Positions 1-9,710 of a stretch of 64,000 bases of DNA are shown here, piece after piece. A model generated the notes under the pieces. The model was not told where the DNA came from and made no database searches. It saw nothing but the letters and a program-made list of their open reading frames with translations. The DNA lies in assembly GCF_027594865.1 (NCBI RefSeq), contig NZ_CP089391.1, positions 434,001 to 498,000 on the forward strand, given 5' to 3'. This DNA is from Bradyrhizobium xenonodulans. GTDB lineage: Bacteria > Pseudomonadota > Alphaproteobacteria > Rhizobiales > Xanthobacteraceae. Position 1 is the stretch's first letter. Each line of letters starts with the position of its first letter. Made by a program: the position numbers and the translations under genes.

Positions 1-1
1 C

Positions 2-304
2 AGCAGTGCCGAGCGTTCGCCGTTCGCGCCCGAGGTCCCGACGCTGAAGGAGAGCGGCATCGATCTGGTCGCCGACGCCTGGTACGGCATGTGGCTTCCC
101 GCCGGCAGCCCGCCGGACTTCGCCAGCAAGCTCGGCGCCGCCGCGAGTGCGGCGCTCGCCAAGCCGGAGGTGAAGGAGAAGCTGACGGGAATCGGCTTGA
201 TCCCGGTCGGCTCGCCGCCTGAAGGTCTGACGAAGGAGCTCGCCGCGAACACCGCTTTCTGGCAGCCGATCGTCAAGGCGACAGGGTACAAGATCGAGAA
301 TTGA
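2..304 (+). CDS. Bug/TctC-family tricarboxylate-type substrate-binding protein, C-terminal fragment
   Basis: The open frame runs in from the left edge, so only about the last 100 residues of a roughly 320-residue protein are seen. The fragment contains VPTLKESGID followed by a WYGMWLPAGSP segment and ends in a helical tail. That is the typical C-terminal lobe of Bug (TctC) periplasmic solute receptors, which feed carboxylates to TctAB-type transporters or act as orphan receptors. The internal ATG at 89 is not the start, because the conserved PEVPTL segment lies upstream of it. Two more members of the family lie in this window, at 12429 and 13732. The substrate cannot be inferred. Confidence 0.85.
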   Translation, partial: SSAERSPFAPEVPTLKESGIDLVADAWYGMWLPAGSPPDFASKLGAAASAALAKPEVKEKLTGIGLIPVGSPPEGLTKELAANTAFWQPIVKATGYKIEN

Positions 305-320
305 ATCTGGTTGGTCGACT

Positions 321-824
321 ATGACACAGCGGTTACTCGGTGCTGCACGCGTGTTTGCAAGCAATTATCAGATCGTCGTGTGCGACGATCCATTTCGCCC
401 CCTTGAGAACGAGGAGAACTGGGACGCGGAGAAAGCCAGGCAAGGCTTTGCCGGCGTGTCTGCGTTTCGAATGATCGGCACCGAAGCGGATCTCAACGAC
501 CATTGGGTCGAGCTGGTCTCGAGCGATCAGCCGCCTTCATCGGATGACTGGCAGCGGATCACGTGCGTGCATTTCCATTCGGGAAGCGGGCGGATCCACG
601 TCATGTCGGTGATCGATAGCGATCCTCCAATTTCTGCGGATATCGAGCGCGGCGACTATGCCGTCTACGTGGCCGGGCAAAATCTTGGAGTCGATCAGTT
701 GAGCCTCGGTGAGACGGCGAAACTCTCGGACGCCGAAATCGCAGAGCGAAAGGATATCGAGTGGTATCGGCTCTTTCTGGTGACGGGTAAGCCGGAGTTT
801 GAAGGCCGTCTGGTTGATCGCTAG
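321..824 (+). CDS. Hypothetical protein, possibly ComJ/nuclease-inhibitor-like
   Basis: A 167-residue soluble protein with no signal peptide or membrane segment. It begins 16 bp after the Bug-family stop. Visible blocks are NYQIVVCDDPF near residue 17, a PPSSDDWQRITC segment around 71-82, and a GDYAVYVAGQN strand followed by a YRLFLV strand near the C terminus. The order of these blocks recalls the ComJ (DNA-entry nuclease inhibitor) family. This is a pattern impression only, so the function should be treated as unknown. Codon use is a little less GC-biased than in the neighbours. It converges with the sulfatase gene, whose stop is 11 bp away. Confidence 0.6.
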   Translation: MTQRLLGAARVFASNYQIVVCDDPFRPLENEENWDAEKARQGFAGVSAFRMIGTEADLNDHWVELVSSDQPPSSDDWQRITCVHFHSGSGRIHVMSVIDSDPPISADIERGDYAVYVAGQNLGVDQLSLGETAKLSDAEIAERKDIEWYRLFLVTGKPEFEGRLVDR

Positions 825-835
825 TCGGCGGCGTT

Positions 836-2470
836 CTACATCTTCGCGCGCTGCGCGATGCCGTCCTTGATCGCGGCAAGCTCGGCTTCGTCCCAGATGC
901 CGATCAGGACGCCGTTCTTCACCTGCAGCTGATTGTCCGCATAGGCCGCGATCTTCTCGCGCGGCGTGGTGATGTGGCCGTTGGGATGCAGCGCCCAGTC
1001 GGACAGTTCGGCCTGGAGGCGCGCGATCACACCGACGCATTCCGGGTCGTCACCGCGATCCAGGAACTCTTCCGGATCGGTTTCGAGGTCGTACAGCATC
1101 GGGCGGAAGCCGGAGGCGTGGATGTATTTCCAGCGGCCGTCGAACACCATGAACAGGCGGCAGCGCTCGATCGGCTGGTTCAGCTTCAGCCGGACGTCCT
1201 GCATGGCGTAGTCGTATTCGGAGAAGGCGACCTTGCGCCAGTCGGACGGCGTCAGGCCACGCAGCAGCGGCAGCAGCGAACGTCCTTCGAGGATGTGGCC
1301 CGGCACCTTGCCGCCGAAATAATCGACGAAGGTCGGCGCCAGATCGATGCCTTCCACCAGTGCGTCGCTGCGGGTGCCACGCGTGGCGTCGGCTTCCTTC
1401 GAGGGGTCGATGATGATCAACGGAATCTTGGCCGACTGTTCGTGGAATAGATCCTTCTCGCCCATCCAGTGGTCGCCGAGATAATCGCCGTGATCGGAGG
1501 TGAACACGATCATGGTGGTGTCGAGCAGGTCGCGGGCCTCCAGAAACTTCATCAGCACGCCCATCTGGTCGTCGATCTGGGTGATCAGGCCCATATAGGT
1601 CGGGATCACCTTCTCGCGGGCATCGTCGCGCGCCATGTTGCGGGAGTAGCGCATGTCCATATAGGCGCCGAACACCGGATGCGGATTCTGCCGCTCACGC
1701 TCGGAGCGGATCACCGGGATCATGTCGTCGGTCGAGTACATGCTCGCGTAGGGCTCGGGCGCGATATAGGGCCAGTGCGGCTTGATGTAGGACAGATGCA
1801 GGCACCACGGCCTGCCGTCGGTCTCGGCCTCGCCGATGAAGTCCATCGCGCGCCGCGTCATGTAGGGCGTCTCGGAATGCTCGTCCGGCACGCGCGCGGC
1901 CTTGTCGGCGTGCACCAGCAGCCAGCCGTTCTGCAAGCTGCCATCGTCCGCCGCGCCTGAATTCGCCCAATGCTCCCAGGGATTGGTGGCTTCAAAGCCC
2001 TGCTGGCGCAGATACTCATCGTATTTCGGCCGCGGCCGTCCGGTCGGATGCAGGCCGTCGTCACGCTCATAGGGCTCGAACCCGCATTCGGCGACATGCA
2101 CGCCGATCATCGATTCCGGCGGGATGCCGAGCGCCTTCATGCCTTCGAGATCGGGCGCCATGTGGGTCTTGCCGACCAGGACGTTGCGCACGCCGATCTT
2201 CTTGAGGTGGTCGCCGAGCGTGGGCTCGCCGACGCGTAGCGGCCAGCCGTTCCAGTGCGAGCCGTGCGAGCGCATGTAGCGGCCGGTGTAGAACGACATC
2301 CGCGACGGGCCGCAGATCGGCGACTGCACGTAAGCCTTCGAGAACAGCACGCCGCGCTTCGCCATGGCGTCGATGTTCGGGGTCTTCAGCGTGGGATGGC
2401 CGGTGCAGCCGAGATAATCATAGCGAAGCTGGTCGCACATTATCCAGAGAACGTTTTTCGCGCGCGCCAT
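836..2470 (-). CDS. Sulfatase-fold hydrolase (arylsulfatase / phosphonate monoester hydrolase type)
   Basis: A 544-residue cytoplasmic alkaline-phosphatase-superfamily hydrolase. The N-terminal metal motif includes MCDQLRYD. The sulfatase signature ICGPSRMSFYTGRY places Cys53 in C-X-P-S-R, where it would be converted to formylglycine. A second metal site is seen in FTSDHGDYLGDH. The ~545-residue length and lack of a signal peptide fit the cytoplasmic phosphonate monoester hydrolase branch better than exported arylsulfatases, but the substrate is not determined. ATG at 2470 is chosen because it directly precedes the conserved AKNVLWIMCDQ block; an in-frame start at 2485 would add five residues. 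No anaerobic maturase gene is adjacent. Confidence 0.85.
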   Translation of the reverse strand: MARAKNVLWIMCDQLRYDYLGCTGHPTLKTPNIDAMAKRGVLFSKAYVQSPICGPSRMSFYTGRYMRSHGSHWNGWPLRVGEPTLGDHLKKIGVRNVLVGKTHMAPDLEGMKALGIPPESMIGVHVAECGFEPYERDDGLHPTGRPRPKYDEYLRQQGFEATNPWEHWANSGAADDGSLQNGWLLVHADKAARVPDEHSETPYMTRRAMDFIGEAETDGRPWCLHLSYIKPHWPYIAPEPYASMYSTDDMIPVIRSERERQNPHPVFGAYMDMRYSRNMARDDAREKVIPTYMGLITQIDDQMGVLMKFLEARDLLDTTMIVFTSDHGDYLGDHWMGEKDLFHEQSAKIPLIIIDPSKEADATRGTRSDALVEGIDLAPTFVDYFGGKVPGHILEGRSLLPLLRGLTPSDWRKVAFSEYDYAMQDVRLKLNQPIERCRLFMVFDGRWKYIHASGFRPMLYDLETDPEEFLDRGDDPECVGVIARLQAELSDWALHPNGHITTPREKIAAYADNQLQVKNGVLIGIWDEAELAAIKDGIAQRAKM

Positions 2471-2566
2471 GCCTCGCCCCCGCATTTTCTTGATTGTTCG
2501 ATGCTGCGCTATCGCGCTGGCGAAGACAAGTCAGTGCCCTATTTTGACTGCGTCACAAGCTCCGAA

Positions 2567-2672
2567 CCTCATCCTGAGGAGCCCGCGTAGCGGGCGTCTC
2601 GAAGGATGTCCGCGGGCGGAAGCCGGGCCTTCATGGTTCGAGACGCGCGTTCCGCGCTCCTCACCATGAGGA
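2567..2672. repeat. Palindromic intergenic repeat with imperfect arms
   Basis: The segment opens with CCTCATCCTGAGGAG, passes through nested hairpins (GCCCGCGTAGCGGGC; a GAGACGCGCGTTCCGCG block) and closes with CTCCTCACCATGAGGA. The outer ends are complementary with mismatches. The composition matches short palindromic repeats that I recall as common between genes in Bradyrhizobium genomes. It lies between the sulfatase and obgE genes. Confidence 0.7.
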
Positions 2673-2689
2673 TTTCTCGGCGGGTTGGA

Positions 2690-4299
<1,610 letters not shown>

Positions 4300-4422
4300 G
4301 TCGATGCACCATCGGGACGAATGCGGAGAGTGATCCGTATCGCGTGCCGCGCAGTGCGACAATGCGTTCAATTCGTCAGAGCCGGGCTTGTCCCGCGCGC
4401 TCACGCGATTAAAACGACGCCA

Positions 4423-5337
4423 ATGTCCCTCTTCAAGAATCTCTCCGCCTATGACGACCGCTCCGCGCGCCTTGCCGGCATCGCGTTGATGGTGCTGTCG
4501 ATCTTCATGTTCTCGTTCGGCGACGCCATGGGCAAGTTCCTGGTCGGGACGTATTCGGTTGGACAGCTGCTGTTCCTGCGCGCCTGCGCGGCGCTGCTGC
4601 TGCTGTCGCCGCTGGTCTGGCGGCAGCGTCACCACTTCCTGCATCTGGAGCGGCCGGGCCTGCAGCTGTTTCGCGTCGTGCTGTCGACGCTGGAAGTCGC
4701 CGCCTTCTTCCTCGCCACCGTCTATCTGCCGCTCGCCGACGTCATCACTTATTACCTCGCCGGCCCGATCTTCGTGACCGCGATGTCGGCGATCTTCCTC
4801 GGCGAGAAAGTCGGCTGGCGGCGCTGGACCGCGATTCTGATCGGCTTCTGCGGCGTGCTGATCGCGCTGCGGCCGTCGGCGCAGACGGTCAGCCTGCCGG
4901 CGCTGATTGCGCTGGGCGGCAGCCTGTCGTTCGCGACCCTGATGCTGATCACGCGCAGCCTGCGCAAGACGCCCGACATCGTGATGGCGTCCTCGCAATT
5001 CGTCGGCACGTTCCTGCTCGGTGCAGCCTTGTCGGCGTTCCACTGGGTGCCGCCGACATCAGGAAGCCTCGCGATTTTCGCGCTGGCGGGCTGCGTGTCG
5101 GTGACGGCGCTGTTCTGCGTCAACCGCTCGCTCAAGCTGGCGCCGGCCAGCGTCGTCGTGCCCTATCAATATTCGATGATCGTCTGGGCCGTGATCTTCG
5201 GCTTCGTCGTATTCGGCGACGTGCCGTCGATGGCCACCATCGTCGGCGCCGCCATCATCATCGGCGCCGGGTTCTATATCTACTTGCGCGAACGCGATTT
5301 GGGACGTGGCAGCGCGGACGTGAATCCGCCTGTGTGA
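4423..5337 (+). CDS. DMT-superfamily (EamA) transporter
   Basis: A 304-residue integral membrane protein with about ten hydrophobic segments arranged as two EamA repeats. The first covers roughly residues 18-145 and the second 155-290. It begins with a short cytoplasmic lead, then GIALMVLSIFMFSFGDAMGK. Such proteins export metabolites or amino acids. The substrate is not readable from sequence. ATG at 4423 immediately precedes the hydrophilic lead and the first membrane helix. It is divergent from the MaoC gene. Confidence 0.88.
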   Translation: MSLFKNLSAYDDRSARLAGIALMVLSIFMFSFGDAMGKFLVGTYSVGQLLFLRACAALLLLSPLVWRQRHHFLHLERPGLQLFRVVLSTLEVAAFFLATVYLPLADVITYYLAGPIFVTAMSAIFLGEKVGWRRWTAILIGFCGVLIALRPSAQTVSLPALIALGGSLSFATLMLITRSLRKTPDIVMASSQFVGTFLLGAALSAFHWVPPTSGSLAIFALAGCVSVTALFCVNRSLKLAPASVVVPYQYSMIVWAVIFGFVVFGDVPSMATIVGAAIIIGAGFYIYLRERDLGRGSADVNPPV

Positions 5338-5373
5338 TGCCCACCCTCCAGGGCAGGGTAAGCGCCGCGGCCC

Positions 5374-5967
5374 TTACCTCATCCTTCGCGCGCTGCTCCA
5401 GCTCTTCAGCGACGACCACACGCCGCGCGACAGGCGGAAGCAGTCGACCGGCGTGGAGGAGCCCAGCGCCAGGAAACGGTGCAGCTGGACGCCGCTCCAC
5501 TGGAAGCCGCACTTCTCCAGCACGTTGCGCGAGGCCGGGTTGGTGACGCGCGCGCCGGCATAGAGATGGTCGTCCTCGAACTCCTCGAAGAAGAAGTCGA
5601 TGGCACCGCGCGCGGCTTCGGTGGCAAAGCCCCGGCCCCAATGCTCGACGCCGAGCCAGTAGCCGAGCTCGGCATTGTCGGGCGTGGAGCAGTCGATGCC
5701 GACCATGCCGATCGGCCCAGTGTCGTGCTCGATCAGGAACACGGTCTCGCTGCCGAGCGCGGCGGTGGCGCGGACGAATTCGACGGCGTCGTCCTGCGAA
5801 TAGGGATGCGGCAGGCGGCGGGTGTTTTCCGCGACGCGGCGGTCGTTGGCGAGGAGGGCGATGGTCCTGACGTCGGCGAGGGTCGGCCGCCGCAAGGTCA
5901 GCCGCTCGGTGGCGACGACATCAGGTCTCGCCTCCCGCAAGGTCACGCTCGAGAAATCCTGCAACAT
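5374..5967 (-). CDS. GNAT-family N-acetyltransferase (RimJ/RimL-like)
   Basis: A 197-residue Gcn5-related acetyltransferase. It has the RimJ/RimL layout: TERLTLRRPTLAD near the N terminus, then ELGYWLGVEHWGRGFATEA as motif A for acetyl-CoA binding, then NPASRNVLEKCGF. ATG at 5967 is preferred over 6006 because the longer form would start on top of the rpmA terminator. In rhizobial genomes a GNAT gene often follows rpmA. The target could be a ribosomal protein N terminus or a small molecule. Confidence 0.85.
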   Translation of the reverse strand: MLQDFSSVTLREARPDVVATERLTLRRPTLADVRTIALLANDRRVAENTRRLPHPYSQDDAVEFVRATAALGSETVFLIEHDTGPIGMVGIDCSTPDNAELGYWLGVEHWGRGFATEAARGAIDFFFEEFEDDHLYAGARVTNPASRNVLEKCGFQWSGVQLHRFLALGSSTPVDCFRLSRGVWSSLKSWSSARRMR

Positions 5968-6010
5968 GTCCGGCTCCGTCGAAGTCACTAAGTGAAAAGT
6001 GAGCACGTCA

Positions 6011-6042
6011 AAGAAAAGGGGAGGCCGGTTTCCCGCCTCCCC
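6011..6042 (-). terminator. Rho-independent terminator after rplU-rpmA
   Basis: On the minus strand an 8-bp perfect GC stem (GGGGAGGC at 6042-6035 pairing with GCCTCCCC at 6025-6018, 9-nt loop) is followed at once by TTTTCTT. The spacing from the rpmA stop is 77 bp. It should separate the ribosomal transcript from the downstream GNAT gene. Confidence 0.85.
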
Positions 6043-6069
6043 TGGAGCCTTCGATCTTTCGATCTTGGA

Positions 6070-6104
6070 GGACTCCGCCGGTTCGGTAGGACCCGGCGGA
6101 CTCC
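6070..6104 (-). other. Second hairpin just after rpmA
   Basis: Two 12-nt arms (GGACTCCGCCGG and CCGGCGGACTCC) pair with one C-C mismatch around an 11-nt loop, 15 bp after the rpmA stop. It lacks a T tract, so it may be a 3' end stabiliser or processing stop upstream of the true terminator. Confidence 0.55.
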
Positions 6105-6119
6105 AAATTGATCCACCGT

Positions 6120-6389
6120 CTATTCAGCCGCCTCTGCGAGCGGGAGCACCGATACGAAGGTGCGGCCGTTGGCTTTGGCCTGGAACGTGACACGACCCTC
6201 GATCTTGGCGAACAGAGTGTGGTCCGTGCCCATGCCGACATTAAGGCCGGGATGCCAGGTGGTGCCGCGCTGACGCGCAATGATGTTGCCGGGAATCACG
6301 ACTTCCCCGCCGAACGCCTTGATGCCGAGGCGCTTACCCTTGGAATCGCGACCGTTGCGCGATGAACCGCCTGCTTTTTTGTGAGCCAT
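6120..6389 (-). CDS. rpmA: 50S ribosomal protein L27
   Basis: An 89-residue basic ribosomal protein whose N-terminal tail reaches the peptidyl-transferase centre. The family signature [16 protein letters not shown] is intact, followed by [11 protein letters not shown] and a short acidic end. The N terminus begins directly with MAHKKAGGS, without the extension that is cleaved in Firmicutes. It lies 98 bp downstream of rplU on the same strand and forms the usual L21-L27 operon, closed by the hairpins downstream. Confidence 0.98.
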   Translation of the reverse strand: MAHKKAGGSSRNGRDSKGKRLGIKAFGGEVVIPGNIIARQRGTTWHPGLNVGMGTDHTLFAKIEGRVTFQAKANGRTFVSVLPLAEAAE

Positions 6390-6487
6390 GGCTCGTCTCC
6401 GAAATCCTGCGTATGTCTAGGTCAATTCCTTGACGGAATCATTTCAAAATCTGTCGCGCATCAATTCGTGATGGCGCGTGATCGATT

Positions 6488-6877
6488 TTATGCGGCGTCG
6501 GCTTCCTTTGCCGGCTCCTTCGCGACCTTCTCCTTCTTCGGACGCGGGCCCTTGGTGGGCTTGGCGCCGTCCGTCAGGATCTCGGAGATGCGGAGGACCG
6601 TGATCTCGTCGCGATAGCCGCGCTTGCGGCGCGAATTCTTGCGGCGGCGCTTCTTGAAGGCGATGACCTTGGGGCCACGCTTGTGGTCGAGCACCTCGAC
6701 CGCAACGGAGGCGCCGGCCACCGTCGGAATGCCCAGCACCGGCGTGTCGCCGCCGACCACCAGAACTTCATTCAGCTGGATGATCGAGCCGACTTCGCCT
6801 TCGATCTTGCCTACTTCGAGAACATCATCCGGCACGACGCGGTATTGCTTGCCGCCGGTTTTGATGACTGCGAACAT
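6488..6877 (-). CDS. rplU: 50S ribosomal protein L21
   Basis: A 129-residue L21. It starts [14 protein letters not shown] and carries the basic block [17 protein letters not shown], as expected for the 23S rRNA contact, plus a lysine-rich C-terminal tail of about 25 residues that is longer than in E. coli. ATG at 6877 is preceded by GGAGAAAAAACG, a good ribosome binding site. First gene of the rplU-rpmA operon. Confidence 0.98.
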   Translation of the reverse strand: MFAVIKTGGKQYRVVPDDVLEVGKIEGEVGSIIQLNEVLVVGGDTPVLGIPTVAGASVAVEVLDHKRGPKVIAFKKRRRKNSRRKRGYRDEITVLRISEILTDGAKPTKGPRPKKEKVAKEPAKEADAA

Positions 6878-6900
6878 CGTTTTTTCTCCGTGTTCAAATC

Positions 6901-6936
6901 CCGGCCTCGCGACGGGTATCGTCCGGGCCGGCTTTT
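6901..6936 (+). terminator. Terminator-shaped hairpin in the rplU leader, T tract on the plus strand
   Basis: CCGGCC at 6901-6906 pairs with GGCCGG at 6926-6931, with an inner GACG/CGTC stem (6911-6914 / 6920-6923). On the plus strand it is followed by CTTTTTG. It lies 24 bp upstream of the rplU start. Read on the plus strand it would end transcription coming antisense out of rplU; read on the minus strand it is a stem in the rplU leader that could serve autoregulation. Confidence 0.45.
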
Positions 6937-7208
6937 TGTCAGTCGCTATGGGTTTATTGCGAGTTTTGTGCGGGCGGGAGTTATCCCTTTGAAAACCCAC
7001 GCAAAAACAAGCGGCGCGAGAAACGCCCCGCGCCGGGTGTGGGACTTATAGCCGCCATCCGCCGCAAGTCAAGGAAAAGCGGGCGAAAAGGGCCCGGATT
7101 TGAAGGATTTGGGCCATTTCCGGCGCGCTGCCGAATCTGCCGCCGCTTTGCAACTTCCGGGTTCCCTCGCCGTTGTCCCCGGAAATTGGCACACGGGCAA
7201 GGGTTTCC

Positions 7209-8348
7209 ATGGCAACGGACGAGTTGGTCAAGACAACGACGGGCATCGCCACCCACGGCGCGGCGCGTCTGCCGTCGGTGGACGTCGACAGCTTCAATAT
7301 CGAGATGAAGGACGAGGAAGGGTTTCTCGGCGACCGCGCCAGCAAGGGCGCGTTTCGTGAAATCCTCGAGCGCTGGCGCAAGCCGCTGCGCAAGTCGGGT
7401 GAGGACCCGTTCGGCAAGGAGCCGTCGGACGAGATCAGCAAGAAGACGCTGGACGCTATTCTCGTCGGCGACGACGTCGAGGCCTGGGCGGTGGTGCACA
7501 GCGCGATCGAGGACTTTGCCCAGGAGCTCGCTTACGTCACGCGCCGTTTCCTGAAGACAAAAGCCTGGGCCAAGACCGAGTGCATCGTGGTCGGTGGCGG
7601 CTTCCGCGACAGCAGGCTCGGCGAACTCGCGATCGCGCGCACCGAGATCATCCTCAAGGCGGAAGACTTCAAGGTCGACCTCGTGCCGATCCAGCATCAC
7701 CCTGATCAGGCCGGCCTGATCGGTGCGCTGCACCTCGCGCCGTCGTGGATTTTCGAGGCCCACGACAGCATCCTTGCCGTCGATATCGGCGGCACCAACA
7801 TCCGCTGCGGTCTGGTGGAAACCGGCTGGAAGAAGGCAAAAGACCTGTCGAAAGCCAGGGTCGTGAATTCCGAGCTGTGGCGTCATGCCGACGATGAGCC
7901 CACCCGCGAAGGTGCGGTGAAGCGTCTGATCAAGATGCTGAAAGGGCTGATCACCGAGGCCGAGAAAGAAGGCTTCAAGCTGGCGCCCTTCATCGGCATC
8001 GCCTGTCCCGGCGTGATCAACGAGGACGGCTCGATCGAGAAGGGTGCCCAGAACCTTCCGGGCAATTGGGAGAGCAGCAAGTTCAACCTGCCGGCGAGCC
8101 TGATCGAGGGCATTCCTGTCATCGGCGAGCACGACACCGCGATCCTGATGCACAATGACGGCGTGGTTCAGGGCCTCTCCGAGGTGCCATTCATGCAGGA
8201 TTTCGACCGCTGGGGCGTGCTCACCATCGGCACCGGCCTCGGCAATGCCCGCTTCACCAACCGCCACAAGGACAACGGAAAAGACCGGGATTCTACTGAG
8301 AACGGCAAGAAAAAGGGCAAGGACAACAACAAGAACGGCAAGGAGTAA
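7209..8348 (+). CDS. ROK-type sugar-kinase-fold protein with the two halves apparently swapped (circular permutation)
   Basis: A 379-residue protein. ROK kinases normally begin with the phosphate-binding DIGGT motif. Here VDIGGTNIRCGLVE is at residues 191-204, followed by IACPGVI (264-270), the catalytic-type EHDTA (307-311, Asp309), and LTIGTGLG (338-345). Residues 85-180 instead look like the normal C-terminal half of a ROK protein: a GDDVEAW helix, CIVVGGGF (125-132), and DQAGLIGALHLA (166-177). The His/Cys zinc motif of many ROK proteins is absent. The last 27 residues are a Lys/Asn/Gly/Asp-rich tail. ATG at 7209 is chosen over 7173 because a GCAAGGG sequence lies upstream. Kinase activity and substrate are unknown. 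Confidence 0.85.
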   Translation: MATDELVKTTTGIATHGAARLPSVDVDSFNIEMKDEEGFLGDRASKGAFREILERWRKPLRKSGEDPFGKEPSDEISKKTLDAILVGDDVEAWAVVHSAIEDFAQELAYVTRRFLKTKAWAKTECIVVGGGFRDSRLGELAIARTEIILKAEDFKVDLVPIQHHPDQAGLIGALHLAPSWIFEAHDSILAVDIGGTNIRCGLVETGWKKAKDLSKARVVNSELWRHADDEPTREGAVKRLIKMLKGLITEAEKEGFKLAPFIGIACPGVINEDGSIEKGAQNLPGNWESSKFNLPASLIEGIPVIGEHDTAILMHNDGVVQGLSEVPFMQDFDRWGVLTIGTGLGNARFTNRHKDNGKDRDSTENGKKKGKDNNKNGKE

Positions 8349-8472
8349 CCTTGCTTGGTTAGGTTAAGGACCGGATTGCGTTGCGGCGCCCACGTCGCAC
8401 GCTAGGGTCGAATCGTCGTCTCGCCTGGCCGGCGAAGCCGCCCTTCCCGGCCAGAGTTTCAATGAGCGGCAC

Positions 8473-8518
8473 GGGACCGCCAGTGTTTACCGCGTCTGGC
8501 GGTCCCATCCCCTTTTTC
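8473..8518 (+). terminator. Rho-independent terminator downstream of the ROK gene
   Basis: An 11-bp perfect stem (GGGACCGCCAG at 8473-8483 with CTGGCGGTCCC at 8496-8506) with a 12-nt loop is followed by ATCCCCTTTTTC. It lies 125 bp after the ROK stop, at the 3' end of the convergent hydrolase gene. The T-rich tract follows on the plus strand. Confidence 0.7.
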
Positions 8519-8530
8519 GGATCAGTCGCA

Positions 8531-9394
8531 TCAACGCCAGCCGAGGCGCTGAAAGAACGCCGCGATCTCCGCCGCCGCGCGATCCGGATCTTCCCGATGC
8601 GGGAAGTGCCCGACATCCGGAAACATCGCGAGATCAAGCGCGCTGAACGTCTCGCCCAGGCGGTCGGTCCACGCATAGGGAAACAGCGGATCGTGTTCGG
8701 CCCAGCGCACGCAGGTCGGAACAATGATCGGCGGCAGTCGGGACGCCTCGCCCTTCATCATCGCGACGCGCCCTTCATGCGAGGCGCGATAATGCGCAAA
8801 GCCGCCGGCGAGGTTGCCGGGCTTGAAGAAATTGTCGGCGAATTCATCGAGGACGTCGTCGAAGGCGTTCTTGCGATGCGCCCAGCCCTTCAGGAAGTGG
8901 CCGATATAGAGCCGGCAGTTCTCGCGGCTCGCACCGACCAGGCTAGGTGCCATCTCCATCTGGTGAAAGGATTGGTACCAGATGTGGTTGAGCCGATCGG
9001 GCGCCGCCATCCGCGGCCCGATGCCGGGATAGACGAAATCGAAGAAGAACAGCCCGGCGACCCGCGCGCCCGCCTGCCGGGCCAGCGGCTGCATCACGGC
9101 GCCGCCGACGTCATGGCCGACGACGCCGAATCGGTCGACACGAAGCGCGTCCATCAGCGCCAGCATGTCCGCGGCATGGCCGTCCGGCCCGTAAGGCCCG
9201 TCCGGCTTGTCGCTGTCGCCGAAGCCGCGCAAATCGGGCGCGATCAGCATGAACCGGTCCGAAAGCCTTGACATCACCGGCTCCCAGGTCAGCCAGAATT
9301 CCGGCCAACCATGCAGCAAAAGCAGCGGTTTGCCCCGTCCGGCGCGAACCAGGTGGAAATCGGCGCCATTGGCCTTGAGGGTCAGGTGCTCCAT
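8531..9394 (-). CDS. Alpha/beta hydrolase, haloacetate dehalogenase / epoxide hydrolase type
   Basis: A 287-residue alpha/beta-hydrolase. The oxyanion motif HGWPEFW is at 28-34, PDLRGFGDSDKP at 53-64, and the nucleophile elbow GHDVGG places Asp95 as nucleophile. An Asp nucleophile is the mark of haloalkane or haloacetate dehalogenases and epoxide hydrolases rather than esterases. The catalytic His is in DVGHFPHRE near the end. ATG at 9394 has GGAGGAACTGCG upstream. No obvious partner gene. Confidence 0.88.
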   Translation of the reverse strand: MEHLTLKANGADFHLVRAGRGKPLLLLHGWPEFWLTWEPVMSRLSDRFMLIAPDLRGFGDSDKPDGPYGPDGHAADMLALMDALRVDRFGVVGHDVGGAVMQPLARQAGARVAGLFFFDFVYPGIGPRMAAPDRLNHIWYQSFHQMEMAPSLVGASRENCRLYIGHFLKGWAHRKNAFDDVLDEFADNFFKPGNLAGGFAHYRASHEGRVAMMKGEASRLPPIIVPTCVRWAEHDPLFPYAWTDRLGETFSALDLAMFPDVGHFPHREDPDRAAAEIAAFFQRLGWR

Positions 9395-9524
9395 CGCAGT
9401 TCCTCCGGGAAGGCAAAGCGTTTTCAAGCGAAGCGGACCCCGGTTCGCGCCAAGAAAACGCGTCAAAACAAGAATCCAGCTGGTGCGGGGCTGAAAGAGG
9501 CAGCGGATTTTCCCCTTTCGCGCC

Positions 9525-9553
9525 TTGTCTGGCCCGCCATCCTCGCCTATTAA
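9525..9553 (+). promoter_or_regulatory. Sigma-70-type promoter for tRNA-Ser
   Basis: TTGTCT at 9525-9530 and TATTAA at 9548-9553 are separated by exactly 17 bp. The -10 box ends 42 bp before the first tRNA base. Position and spacing fit a housekeeping promoter. Confidence 0.5.
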
Positions 9554-9595
9554 CGCCCCCAACCACAGGGGCCCTGCCTCTATATGGCGCCTTCA

Positions 9596-9685
9596 GGAGA
9601 GGTGGCAGAGTGGTTGAATGCACCGCACTCGAAATGCGGCATAGGTGCAAGCCTATCGGGGGTTCGAATCCCTCCCTCTCCGCCA
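9596..9685 (+). tRNA. tRNA-Ser (anticodon CGA)
   Basis: A 90-nt class II tRNA. The acceptor stem GGAGAGG (9596-9602) pairs with CCTCTCC (9675-9681). The anticodon loop CTCGAAA is at 9628-9634 with anticodon CGA at 9630-9632, reading UCG. There is a long variable arm (AGGTGCAAGCCT region) and a T loop GGTTCGAATCC. Discriminator G and CCA are encoded. No duplicated 3' end marking an integration site was seen nearby. Confidence 0.97.
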
Positions 9686-9710
9686 TACATCAAGAAGTCC
9701 GCCCAGATTG

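Noticed and set aside
9596..9685. tRNA-Ser as an integration site for a genomic island.
   Set aside because: No integrase gene and no repeated 3' tRNA segment were seen nearby.
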